This document shows positions 8,375 to 16,714 of a DNA stretch of 64,000 nt, piece after piece. Under the pieces are notes generated by a model that saw only the letters and a list, made by a program, of their open reading frames with translations, did not search any database and was not told where the DNA came from. A program made the translations under genes and the position numbers. Source of the stretch: Gammaproteobacteria bacterium (GTDB lineage: Bacteria > Gemmatimonadota > Gemmatimonadetes > Longimicrobiales > Gaopeijiaceae); assembly GCA_009840525.1 (NCBI GenBank), contig VXNP01000141.1, positions 1 to 64,000 on the forward strand, read 5' to 3'. Numbering within the stretch: the first letter of the stretch is position 1; the number at the start of each line of letters is the position of its first letter.

Positions 8375-9553
8375 TCAGCCGGAGGTTGTCGTGGTGGCGG
8401 TTCTGGGCGGCATGATCTCCTTCCAAGCCGTCATGAAGCGCGCCATCTCCTCCTCGGTGCCGACCGATACACGCAGGTAGTCGAGCATCGGCGGGAAGTC
8501 GCGGCCCACGAGCACGCCCCTCTCCCGGAACGCGGCCCGGACTTCGGCGGCCGGACGTCCGGTGTTCACCATGAAGAAGTTGGTCTCCGACGGGAGCACC
8601 TCGTAGCCCATGGCCTGAAGCTCCTCGGTGGTCTGCTTGCGCAGGCGCAACGTGGTCTCGCGCACGAAGCGCTCATTCTCGAGGTCCTCCAGCGCGGCGA
8701 CTCCGCCCCACCTCACCAGCGCGTTCACGCTGCCGGTGGTGTAGGTGCGCATGTCGCTGATCATGTCGGGCGGCGCGATGCCGTAGCCGAGACGCAGCCC
8801 GGCCATGCCGTAGATCTTGGAGAAGGTGCGCGCGACGATGACCTTGCGCCCTTCGTTCACGTAGGGCACCGCCGTCTCGTAGGCGGGATCCTCGACGAAG
8901 TGATGGTAGGCCTCGTCGATGAGAACCGGGATGTCCTCGGGGATTTCGTCCAGCACCCGCCGGACGTCGTCGGCCGGGACCGCCATGCCGGTCGGGTTGT
9001 TGGGGTTGCACAGGTAGAAGAGCCCTACCTCCCGGTAGTTCTTCTTGGTGGCGTCGATCATCGCCGGGATGTCCTGCGAGTAGTCGTCAAGCAGCGGCAG
9101 CATGATGGCGTCCGCGTCGATCCCGGTGGCGACGCCAAAGACGCTCAGGTAGGTCGGCCGGACGCCGATGACCTTCTTCTTGTGGCCGAGGTAGGTGTGC
9201 GCCACCACCCTGAGGGTCTCACCCGAGCCCGCCCCCAGCAGGATGTTCTCCGACTCCACGCCGTGGTGCTCGGCGATCTTCTGCTGGATGTCGCCGTCGG
9301 GATAGCCGTACCGGTTGGCGTACTTCCAGGCGCCGTTCATCGCCTCCATCATCCGCTCGGACGGGCCGTACGGATTCTCGTTGGAGGAGAGCTTGGCGAA
9401 GGAATCGTAGTCGTACTCCTGCGGAGTGAGGCTGAGCGGGCGCGGCGGCGAATCCCACCCCAGAAGTCCGGTGGGCCTGAGCCCGGCATACCCCAGCGCC
9501 GCGGCCGCTCCTCCCATGAAGCGGCGGCGAGTAACGGAATTCCTCGATTGCAT
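8375..9553 (-). CDS. Tat-exported PLP-dependent aminotransferase (HisC-like, fold type I)
   Basis: 392-residue protein. The first 30 residues carry a twin-arginine signal, TRRRFMGGAAAALGYAG, so a folded, cofactor-loaded enzyme would be exported to the periplasm. The mature part is a class I/II aminotransferase close to histidinol-phosphate aminotransferase: SSNENPYGPSERMM at the N-terminus, YLCNPNNPTG (substrate/PLP Asn), IDEAYHHF (Asp and Tyr contacting PLP) and RTFSKIYGMAGLRLGYGIA with the Schiff-base lysine. No his genes are nearby, so a biosynthetic HisC role is unlikely; it may act on an amino acid or peptide-derived substrate in the periplasm. The Tat signal is visible; the substrate is unknown. 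Confidence 0.88.
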   Translation of the reverse strand: MQSRNSVTRRRFMGGAAAALGYAGLRPTGLLGWDSPPRPLSLTPQEYDYDSFAKLSSNENPYGPSERMMEAMNGAWKYANRYGYPDGDIQQKIAEHHGVESENILLGAGSGETLRVVAHTYLGHKKKVIGVRPTYLSVFGVATGIDADAIMLPLLDDYSQDIPAMIDATKKNYREVGLFYLCNPNNPTGMAVPADDVRRVLDEIPEDIPVLIDEAYHHFVEDPAYETAVPYVNEGRKVIVARTFSKIYGMAGLRLGYGIAPPDMISDMRTYTTGSVNALVRWGGVAALEDLENERFVRETTLRLRKQTTEELQAMGYEVLPSETNFFMVNTGRPAAEVRAAFRERGVLVGRDFPPMLDYLRVSVGTEEEMARFMTAWKEIMPPRTATTTTSG

Positions 9554-9670
9554 GGCAACCTCCTCAGAGATGAGAGCGCGACGAACGCGAACGGTACGAA
9601 ATCCAGCCTATAGAGTGGCCGCGGGGGCCCTTAAACGCAAATCCCCTGGCGCGGTCCCGGGCGCCCCTCA

Positions 9671-12600
9671 TCAGGCGATCTCGGCGGCCCGCGAGGAGTA
9701 GTGCCGGCGGAAGAATCGCCCGATGTCGTCGACCACCTGGTACATCACCGGCACCACGATCAGAGTGAGGAAGGTCGCGAAGATGATCCCGGCGATGACC
9801 GCGATGGCCATCGGCCCCCACCACGCCGCCTGATCCCCTCCCCAGTACAGGTCCGGAGTGAGGCTTCCGTACAGGCCGAAGAAGTCGAAGTTGAGCCCGA
9901 TCGCGAGCGGTACAAGCCCGAGCGCCGTGGTCACCGCGGTCAACACCACCGGGCGGAAGCGGGTCATGCCGCCCAGCACCAGCGCGTCCCGCCGGTTCAC
10001 TCCGTCGCGCCCGCGCAGCACGTCGATGTAGTCGATGAGCACGATGGCGTTGTTCACCACGATTCCGGCAAGGGAGATGATGCCCACCCCGGTCATGATG
10101 ATGCCGAAGGGCATCTGGAACACCATCAGCCCCAGCAGCACGCCGACGGTGGACATGATCACCGAGGTCAGGATGATGAAGGGCTTCACCAGCGAGTTGA
10201 ACTGCGAGATGAGGATGAAGCCGATGAGGAAGAGCGCCATCAGGAATGCGGTGGTGAGGAAGGCCTGGGCCTCCGCCTGCTCCTCGTTCTCGCCCGTGTA
10301 GCGGATCTGGTATCCCGGCGGGAGCGACTCCGCGAACCCGGCGAGCGCCAGTTGCACCTCGCCCAGCACGGCGTTGGAGTTGAAGCCGGCGCGCACCTCC
10401 GACGACACCGTCACGGAGCGGTCCATGTCCAGACGCTGGATGGAGCCGGCGCCCTCTCCCACTTCCCAGGACGCGACCGAGAGCAGCGGAATGGGGTCGC
10501 CCTCCGACAGCACCGTGAGTTCGGCGAGCGTGCTGAGTTCGTCCCGATCCTCCTCCGCCAGGCGCACGATGATGTCGTACTCGTCGTTGCCGGTCCGGTA
10601 CTTGGCGGCTTCGATGCCCTGGATGGCGCCCCGGATGGCCTGGCCCACACGGAGGGTCGAGAGCCCGTAGAGGGCCGCTTTCTCCCGGTCCACGCGCACG
10701 CCCAGTTCGGGACGGGCGTCGTCGAGGTTGCTGTTGAGGCGGACAAGCTTGGCGTAGACGGGATCCGCCTGCAGGGTGGCGATCATCTCGTCGGCGAGCT
10801 GGTTCAGCAGCTCGGGGTCCGAACCCGACAGTTCGACGTTCACGGGCGGACCGGTGGCGGGTCCCTCTTCGGCCTTGTCGACCGAGATGTCGGCTCCCGC
10901 GAGGTCGCTGCCGATCGTTTCCTGCAGCATCGCCAGCGTCTGGAAGGCGTCGGTCCGCTGGTCCTGGAATTCCACCATGGAGATGGTCACGAGTCCGGCT
11001 TCCGGGCCGCCCGGGCCGCCGCCCATCGGACCGCCTCCCCCGCCTCCGCCCACGGTGGCCACCACCGACTCGCCGTCGAGCGCAACCCCCTCGTAGGCGG
11101 GCAGTTTGTCCTCGATGCGGCGCACCAGCCGGTCGGTGAAATCAGCGCGGGTGCCGGTCGGGGCGTCGACGTCGATCATGATCTGCCGGGGCGGAATTGC
11201 TTCGGGGAAGTACTCCACTCCCGCGTTGAACCGCCCGAACAGGACCACCGTCACCACGAGCATCGCCGCGCAACCGGCGAGTACGAGGACGGGGTGGTTG
11301 AGCGCGCGCGTCAGCTGGGCTTCGTACAAGACGATCGCCCGCTCAAGCCACCAGTGCTGGAAGGCCAGGGCCGCGCGCTTGATCGCGAAGTGGTAGAGGG
11401 CCCACAGCAGCCCCGCGGTGACGAGCAGCAGCGCGGCAGTGAGCGGATTGGCGAGCGCGAAGCCGAGAATAACCCCGGCGCTGACACCGACCAGGGTGAG
11501 GCGCGCCGCCCGCGTGAGCGGCGGAGGCTCCTCCCCTTCGCGCAGGATGAACATCGAGCACAGCGTCGGAACGATCACAAGCGCCACGAAGAGCGAGCTG
11601 GAGAGCGTCACGATGAGGGTCGTGGGCAGGTAGCCCATGAACTCGCCCGAGATGCCCGGCCAGAAAAGGAGCGGCGCGAACGCCGCCAGGGTGGTGAGCG
11701 TCGCCGCGATTACCGGACCGGCCACTTCGCCCGTCGCCTTCTTGGCCGCGAGCCTCCGGTTCCACCCGCGTTCCACGTAGCGGTAGATGTTCTCCACCAC
11801 CACGATCGCGTTGTCGACGAGCATCCCCAGCGCCAGGATGAGCGAGAAGAGCACGACCATGTTCATGGACACGCCCAGCAGCCTGAGCACTCCGAACGAC
11901 AGGAACATCGACGAGGGGATCGAGATGGCGACGAAGAGCGACGTGCGCAGCCCCAGGAAGAACAGCAGCACGCTCACGATCAGGATGAGCCCGGAGATGA
12001 TGTTGTTCTCGAGCGAGCTCACCATGGAGAAGATGTCGCGCGACATGTCCCCGGTGATCTTCACCGTCATGGTCGCCGGGAAGAGCGGCGTCATCTCGTC
12101 GATGACCGCCCTCACCCGATCCGCGGTCTCGATGATGTTCTCTCCCGACCGCTTGACGATGTCCAGCGTCACCACCGGCGACCCGTCCAGCCGGGCGTAG
12201 CTCTCGCGCTCCGAGAACCCGAACTCGACGTCCGCCAGGTCGCGCACATAGATGGGGCCCGCGTCGTCGGCGGTGATGACCAGATCCTGGATCAGCTCGG
12301 GATCGTCGAACTCGCCGTCCACCCGTACGAGGAAGCGCTGGTTGCCCACGTCGATGGAGCCGCCCGGGATGTTGACGTTCTCGGCCGCGATCGCGTCGAT
12401 GACGTCCTGGAGCGCCAGGTTGTAGAACTGGAGTCTCGACAGGTGGACATCCACCTTGACCTCGCGTTCGAGCCCGCCCCGCACGTCCACGCGCAGAATC
12501 TCGGGAACGCTCTCCAGTTCATCCTGCAGGTCTTCGGCGATCTCCTTCAGGTAGACCAGGTCGAAGTCGCCCGCGAGGTTCACCTGCATGATCGGGAGTT

Positions 12601-13114
12601 CGGAGAAGGTGAACTCCAGGATGGCCGGCTCTTCGGCGTCCTCGGGCAACTCGGGCTTGGCCAGGTCGACCTTCTCGCGGATCTGCTGGAGCGCTTCCTC
12701 GATGTTGACCGTGGTCTCGAACTCGGCGGTTACGCTGGAATACCCCTCGATGGAAGTGGACGAAAGCTCCTTGATATCGGAGATGGTGCTGAGTTCCTCC
12801 TCGATCGGGCGGGTGACCAGCGTTTCGATGTCGGCAGGCGACACTCCCGGGTAGATGGTGTTCACGGCGATGAGCGGGATCTCGATCTCCGGGAACGATT
12901 CCTTCGGGATTACCTGGTAGGAGGTCAGGCCGGTGATCGTGATGAGGATCAGCAATACCACGGAACTGGTGCGGTGGTCGATGGCGAAGCTGGTCAGCAC
13001 GAATTCCTTGAAGCGCGCCAGGTAGCCCGCGTCGCTGCGGGGCCGGCCCGCGCCCACGTCCTCGCCCTGCGCGTTCGTCTCTCCGGCCGTCCGTTCGTCC
13101 CTGAACTCTGACAT
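9671..13114 (-). CDS. RND-family multidrug/efflux transporter, inner-membrane permease
   Basis: 1147-residue trimeric proton-driven pump subunit (AcrB/MexB-like superfamily). Twelve membrane segments are evident, with large periplasmic loops after segments 1 and 7. TM4 reads LGMLVDNAIVVVENIYRYVERG, with Asp-Asn where AcrB has Asp-Asp, a pattern common in the broader HAE families. The N-terminus before TM1 is long (about 45 residues) and hydrophilic. A Gly-rich insert (GGGGGGGPMGGGPGG, around nucleotides 10998-11055) lies in the second periplasmic loop. The ATG at 13114 follows a GAGAGA site; a TTG seven codons upstream (13135) is less likely. Last gene of the tetR-tolC-MFP-RND operon, 38 bases after the adaptor gene. 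Confidence 0.93.
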   Translation of the reverse strand: MSEFRDERTAGETNAQGEDVGAGRPRSDAGYLARFKEFVLTSFAIDHRTSSVVLLILITITGLTSYQVIPKESFPEIEIPLIAVNTIYPGVSPADIETLVTRPIEEELSTISDIKELSSTSIEGYSSVTAEFETTVNIEEALQQIREKVDLAKPELPEDAEEPAILEFTFSELPIMQVNLAGDFDLVYLKEIAEDLQDELESVPEILRVDVRGGLEREVKVDVHLSRLQFYNLALQDVIDAIAAENVNIPGGSIDVGNQRFLVRVDGEFDDPELIQDLVITADDAGPIYVRDLADVEFGFSERESYARLDGSPVVTLDIVKRSGENIIETADRVRAVIDEMTPLFPATMTVKITGDMSRDIFSMVSSLENNIISGLILIVSVLLFFLGLRTSLFVAISIPSSMFLSFGVLRLLGVSMNMVVLFSLILALGMLVDNAIVVVENIYRYVERGWNRRLAAKKATGEVAGPVIAATLTTLAAFAPLLFWPGISGEFMGYLPTTLIVTLSSSLFVALVIVPTLCSMFILREGEEPPPLTRAARLTLVGVSAGVILGFALANPLTAALLLVTAGLLWALYHFAIKRAALAFQHWWLERAIVLYEAQLTRALNHPVLVLAGCAAMLVVTVVLFGRFNAGVEYFPEAIPPRQIMIDVDAPTGTRADFTDRLVRRIEDKLPAYEGVALDGESVVATVGGGGGGGPMGGGPGGPEAGLVTISMVEFQDQRTDAFQTLAMLQETIGSDLAGADISVDKAEEGPATGPPVNVELSGSDPELLNQLADEMIATLQADPVYAKLVRLNSNLDDARPELGVRVDREKAALYGLSTLRVGQAIRGAIQGIEAAKYRTGNDEYDIIVRLAEEDRDELSTLAELTVLSEGDPIPLLSVASWEVGEGAGSIQRLDMDRSVTVSSEVRAGFNSNAVLGEVQLALAGFAESLPPGYQIRYTGENEEQAEAQAFLTTAFLMALFLIGFILISQFNSLVKPFIILTSVIMSTVGVLLGLMVFQMPFGIIMTGVGIISLAGIVVNNAIVLIDYIDVLRGRDGVNRRDALVLGGMTRFRPVVLTAVTTALGLVPLAIGLNFDFFGLYGSLTPDLYWGGDQAAWWGPMAIAVIAGIIFATFLTLIVVPVMYQVVDDIGRFFRRHYSSRAAEIA

Positions 13115-13152
13115 ATCCGTCTCTCTCGCGTTCAATCAGTTGGGTTGTGCGG

Positions 13153-14229
13153 TCAGTTGACAACCCGCACCCGGTCGCCGTCGGCGATCAGCTGCTGGCC
13201 GATGACGACGAGCCGGTCTCCGGCCCGAAGGCCTTGTTCGATGACCACGAGGTTGCGCTGGGCGGGTCCCAGCTCAACATCGCGCAGCCGCGCCACTCCA
13301 TCGTCACCGGCACCTTCCACCACGTACGCGACGTACCCGTCCTCCACCCTCAGCAGCACCTCCCGCGGCACCACCACCACGTCCGTGCGGGTCTCGCGCA
13401 CGATCTCGATGTTGGCCACCATCTCCGGCTTGATGAGCCCGCCCGGGTTGCCGAGGGTCAGCTCGACCGGAAAGGTCCGGTCCTCGGGATCGACCGCGGC
13501 CCCCACGTAGGTGATGTCGCCCTCGAAGATCTCCCCCTCGAGCACCTGGAAGGTCACGGTGGCCGCGGAGCCTGGCCGCACGTCGAGCGCGAACCGCTCG
13601 GGCACGCCGCCGCGGATGCGCACCGGGTCCAGGTCCACCACGCGGGCCACCGGCGTCCCCGGCATGATCATGCTGCCGAGTTCGATGTCCCGGGAGTCGA
13701 GCACGCCCCCGAACGGTGCCCGGATGACGGTGGCGTCGAGCCGGGCGGAAAGCGCGGTCAGGCTCGCCGCCGACTGCTCGGCCGTGTAGCGGGCCTCCAG
13801 GTATTGCAGCTCGGACCCGACCTGATCCTCCTCGAAGAGCCGCCTGTACCGCTCCCAGGTCTCCTGCGCCAGGTCCGCGCGGGCGCGCGCCTCGTCCACC
13901 TGCGCCCGCAACTGCGTGTCGTCCAGCCGGGCCACCGCCTGACCAGCCCGTACCGGACTCCCCTGGTCCACCAGGATCGAGGCCACGAGCCCTGCTTCGG
14001 TGGCCGACACGACCACGTCGCGGTTCGCGCGCACGGTGCCCGTGAGCCGGATCAGCTCGGTGAAGCCGGTGGGCGCGATCGGCTCCACCTCCACGTTGAT
14101 CACCCGCGTGGCGCCTTCGATGATGGGCGGAATGGTGTCGCCCGCCTCCGCGCTGCTGCTGCAGGCGGCCACGACCCCCGCAAGCCCCAGCGCCACTCCC
14201 CTTGTCATCCGCCGTACTGCTCGATTCAT
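13153..14229 (-). CDS. RND efflux periplasmic adaptor (membrane fusion) lipoprotein
   Basis: 358-residue MFP subunit bridging the RND pump and the outer-membrane channel. A lipoprotein signal ends in VVAAC with Cys23, so it is probably anchored in the inner membrane. The order is as expected: a barrel-sandwich (lipoyl-like) half, a helical hairpin around residues 105-160 (DEARARADLAQETWERYRRLFEE), a second half-barrel (VIRAPFGGVLDSRDIELGSMI) and beta-barrel domains to the C-terminus. It starts 28 bases after the tolC-like stop and ends 38 bases before the pump gene. Confidence 0.93.
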   Translation of the reverse strand: MNRAVRRMTRGVALGLAGVVAACSSSAEAGDTIPPIIEGATRVINVEVEPIAPTGFTELIRLTGTVRANRDVVVSATEAGLVASILVDQGSPVRAGQAVARLDDTQLRAQVDEARARADLAQETWERYRRLFEEDQVGSELQYLEARYTAEQSAASLTALSARLDATVIRAPFGGVLDSRDIELGSMIMPGTPVARVVDLDPVRIRGGVPERFALDVRPGSAATVTFQVLEGEIFEGDITYVGAAVDPEDRTFPVELTLGNPGGLIKPEMVANIEIVRETRTDVVVVPREVLLRVEDGYVAYVVEGAGDDGVARLRDVELGPAQRNLVVIEQGLRAGDRLVVIGQQLIADGDRVRVVN

Positions 14230-14257
14230 CGTCGTTTCCTCGAAGACTTCGTGTTGT

Positions 14258-15793
14258 CTACTGTCCGTCAGCCTGCCTGAATTGCGAATCCACCATCGGC
14301 ACGGCGCCGACCGCTTCGTCGAGCTGCGCCCAGGCCACCAGATAGTCGTACACGGCCTGCGCGTAGTTGAACTCGCTCTGTCTGAGCGCCACCTCGGCGT
14401 CCGTAAGCTCGAGCTGGCCGCTCAGACCCTCGCGGTATTGCGCGGAGGCGATCTCGAAGCCGCGCTGCGCCTGTTGGACCGCCAGCTTCTGCCCGCGCGC
14501 CCGGGCCCGCGCCTCATCGGCCAGTTCGATCAGCGACTTTACCTGGCTCGCCGCCTGGTCGCGCGCGAACCGGAACTGGGTCTCGGCCTGCCGCCACGCC
14601 GCCCGGCGCTGGTCGACGCGGGCGTCCTTGCGGAAGCCCTCGAAGATGGGGACGCTGACCGAGATGCCGACGGCCTGCGCCGACGCCCGCGTCATGGGGT
14701 CGCCGAAGAAGTCCGGCGCTCCGTTCTGCTGCGCCTGGAGCACGTAGTTGCCGAAGAACGACACCGTGGGCAGGTACTGCATCTGCTCGAGGCGCATTTC
14801 GGAGTGGCGCAGGCGCTCGGTCATCTCCAGTTGGCGCAGATCGGACCGGCGTTCCCACGCCTGCTGGACCCGCTGCTCGGCGGCCCCCTCGAGCGGCGCC
14901 GAACTGGCGAACGCGAGGATCGCACGGTTGGCCGCAGTGTTGCCCGCGGGATCATCCAGGTCCATCGAGGCCAGAGACCCGGCCACCTGCAGACTCTCCT
15001 GGTCTTGAACCGCGAGTTCCACCGCAAGCACCCGGCGGAACTGCATCGCGGCGTTTTCGGCCCGGCGCAGGTTCGGTTCCAGGTTTGCCAGTTCCACCTC
15101 GATGCGGAGCTGGTCGTAGTCCGACGCCAGGCCGGCCCGGTTCATCGCGCTGGTCTCCTTCAGGGACTGGCGCACCCGGGTGACCGAATTGCGCGTGAGC
15201 CGCTCCTGTTCCTGCGCCAGGAGCAGATCGTAATAGGCCAGCCGCACCCGCGTGACCAGGTTCTGGCTGCGCCCGCGCACAAACTCCTCCTGGATCGACG
15301 CCAGGCGCTGGGCCGCCCCCAGGCCTACGAATACGCGCGCATCGAAGAGGGGTTGCTCCACGACCAGGCTCGTGTTCCAGCTGTTGTCGGCACCGAACTG
15401 TACCTGGATGAAATCGTCGGGACCCGCATTGGGATCGAAGAAAGCCGGCATGAACGTCACGGCGGGAGAGACGTTGCGCGTGTAGTTCGCATCCATGCTG
15501 ACGGTCGGCAGGACGCCGCCCCAGGCCTCCGACACCTGCTCCTGCGCCAGGTCCAGGGCAAAGCGAGCATCGCGCACGTCGCGGTTGCGCCGGAGCGCCA
15601 TGGAGACCACCTCCGGGAGCGTGAGCGCCTCGCTTGCCGGTGCGGCGGCCAAACCCGGCTCCTGGGCACCAAGAAGGGCCGGCAGAGCGGTCTCAACGGC
15701 CACGATCATGCAGAGAACAGCGTTCACGAACACCCCCACGGCCCGCGGCCTCCGCGGGACTCCCGTCCACCCTCGTCCTCCATCGTTCATCAT
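14258..15793 (-). CDS. TolC-family outer-membrane efflux channel
   Basis: 511-residue outer-membrane factor. A signal peptide is present (about residues 15-42, ALPALLGAQEPG region). The two internally repeated halves typical of TolC can be seen: SEALTLPEVVSMALRRNRDVRDARFALDLAQEQV and, in the second half, long amphipathic helices such as RRAAWRQAETQFRFARDQAASQV followed by YREGLSGQLELTDAEVALRQSEFNYAQAVYDYL. The first ATG (15793) overlaps the tetR stop in ATGA, arguing for translational coupling; the adjacent in-frame ATG at 15790 is an alternative. Supplies the exit duct for the pump encoded downstream. Confidence 0.92.
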   Translation of the reverse strand: MMNDGGRGWTGVPRRPRAVGVFVNAVLCMIVAVETALPALLGAQEPGLAAAPASEALTLPEVVSMALRRNRDVRDARFALDLAQEQVSEAWGGVLPTVSMDANYTRNVSPAVTFMPAFFDPNAGPDDFIQVQFGADNSWNTSLVVEQPLFDARVFVGLGAAQRLASIQEEFVRGRSQNLVTRVRLAYYDLLLAQEQERLTRNSVTRVRQSLKETSAMNRAGLASDYDQLRIEVELANLEPNLRRAENAAMQFRRVLAVELAVQDQESLQVAGSLASMDLDDPAGNTAANRAILAFASSAPLEGAAEQRVQQAWERRSDLRQLEMTERLRHSEMRLEQMQYLPTVSFFGNYVLQAQQNGAPDFFGDPMTRASAQAVGISVSVPIFEGFRKDARVDQRRAAWRQAETQFRFARDQAASQVKSLIELADEARARARGQKLAVQQAQRGFEIASAQYREGLSGQLELTDAEVALRQSEFNYAQAVYDYLVAWAQLDEAVGAVPMVDSQFRQADGQ

Positions 15794-16473
15794 CCGTATG
15801 CCTCGCTGTATTCGGTTGGCTGGTACTCGTCTGTTTCCCCTGAACGGTTCCGTCGATCCTGCTCCGGGTCCCGCACCTCGCTGAGCAGCTTGCGGGTCCC
15901 GAGGCCAAGCAGCATTCGTCGGGCGGAAGCCCGGTAGGCTTCCCGGAACTCGGCCTCGCTGAGCTCCAGAAGTCCCCGCATGTAGATCGTGATCAGGCCA
16001 TGCGAATGGGCCCACATGGTCATCCCCACGTCGCGGATGTCGGCTTCGGCTCTCAGGTACCCGGCATCGACGCACTCGCGCACCCGATCCATCCAGAACT
16101 GGTGCGTAGCCTGCGCGTGGGCAGCCACTTCGGGCGGATAGTCCGACCAGCCGAAGCGTTCCGGCGAAAGGTACATCATCTCGTACCAGCGCGGATGCGT
16201 CAGAGCGAAGTCGAGGTTCTCCTCCCCGGCCCGCTTGAACCGCTCCAGGGGCGTGGCGGCCGAGAGCGCCCGGTAGATGTAGCTGGCCGACTGCCGGTAG
16301 GCTTCGCGCACCATGTCGCGCAGCACCTCTTCCTTGCTCGCGTAGTAGCGGTAGATCGCGGGCGCGGTCACGCCGAGCCTGCCGGCCAGCTTGCGCATGG
16401 ACAGCGCCTCGAGCCCCCCGGAGAGGTAGAGTTCGGTGGCGTGGCTTCTGATGTCGGATCGCTGAATCGCCAT
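15790..16473 (-). CDS. TetR/AcrR-family transcriptional regulator
   Basis: 227-residue repressor, first gene of the efflux operon. Residues 1-50 are the helix-turn-helix domain: IRSHATELYLSGGLEALSMRKLAGRLGVTAPAIYRYYASKEEVL in pieces, with the recognition helix around VTAPAIYRYY. The C-terminal two thirds are the ligand/dimer domain, of the TetR_C type seen with AcrR-like proteins. The frame is open further upstream, but ATG 16473 begins just before the HTH. An imperfect palindrome overlaps this start codon (16473-16489), suggesting autoregulation and control of the tolC, adaptor and pump genes. The stop overlaps the tolC start. Confidence 0.92.
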   Translation of the reverse strand: MAIQRSDIRSHATELYLSGGLEALSMRKLAGRLGVTAPAIYRYYASKEEVLRDMVREAYRQSASYIYRALSAATPLERFKRAGEENLDFALTHPRWYEMMYLSPERFGWSDYPPEVAAHAQATHQFWMDRVRECVDAGYLRAEADIRDVGMTMWAHSHGLITIYMRGLLELSEAEFREAYRASARRMLLGLGTRKLLSEVRDPEQDRRNRSGETDEYQPTEYSEAYG

Positions 16474-16489
16474 GTGAACAGTGTAAACA
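16473..16489. promoter_or_regulatory. Candidate TetR operator over the tetR start
   Basis: TGTGAACAGTGTAAACA is a 17-base palindrome around a central G with 12 of 16 positions symmetric, built from two TGTnnACA units. It overlaps the tetR start codon and lies between tetR and the divergent metalloprotease gene, where a repressor could block transcription or translation initiation. Confidence 0.55.
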
Positions 16490-16714
16490 AATCGCCTGGC
16501 GGGTTCAACGGCCCGGACTCGCTTGCCCCGGCCCTCCGACCGCATCATCCGCACGGTTGCCTGCTGCCCCGACCGAAACCCGGGATCGCGCCCTGTCCCG
16601 CGACGTGGCATCGGTCGTCACGGTTTTCTAACTTCCGGGCGATCCCGTCGCATTCGACAACTCCCGCCACGTTCACAGACCCCCGCCACGCCGAATTTGC
16701 TGCCGGAGACTCCC

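Noticed and set aside
9701-13111. Long plus-strand open frame opposite the RND pump
   Set aside because: Antisense to a full-length pump with intact motifs; the predicted protein is His/Asp/Arg-rich with no recognisable domain.
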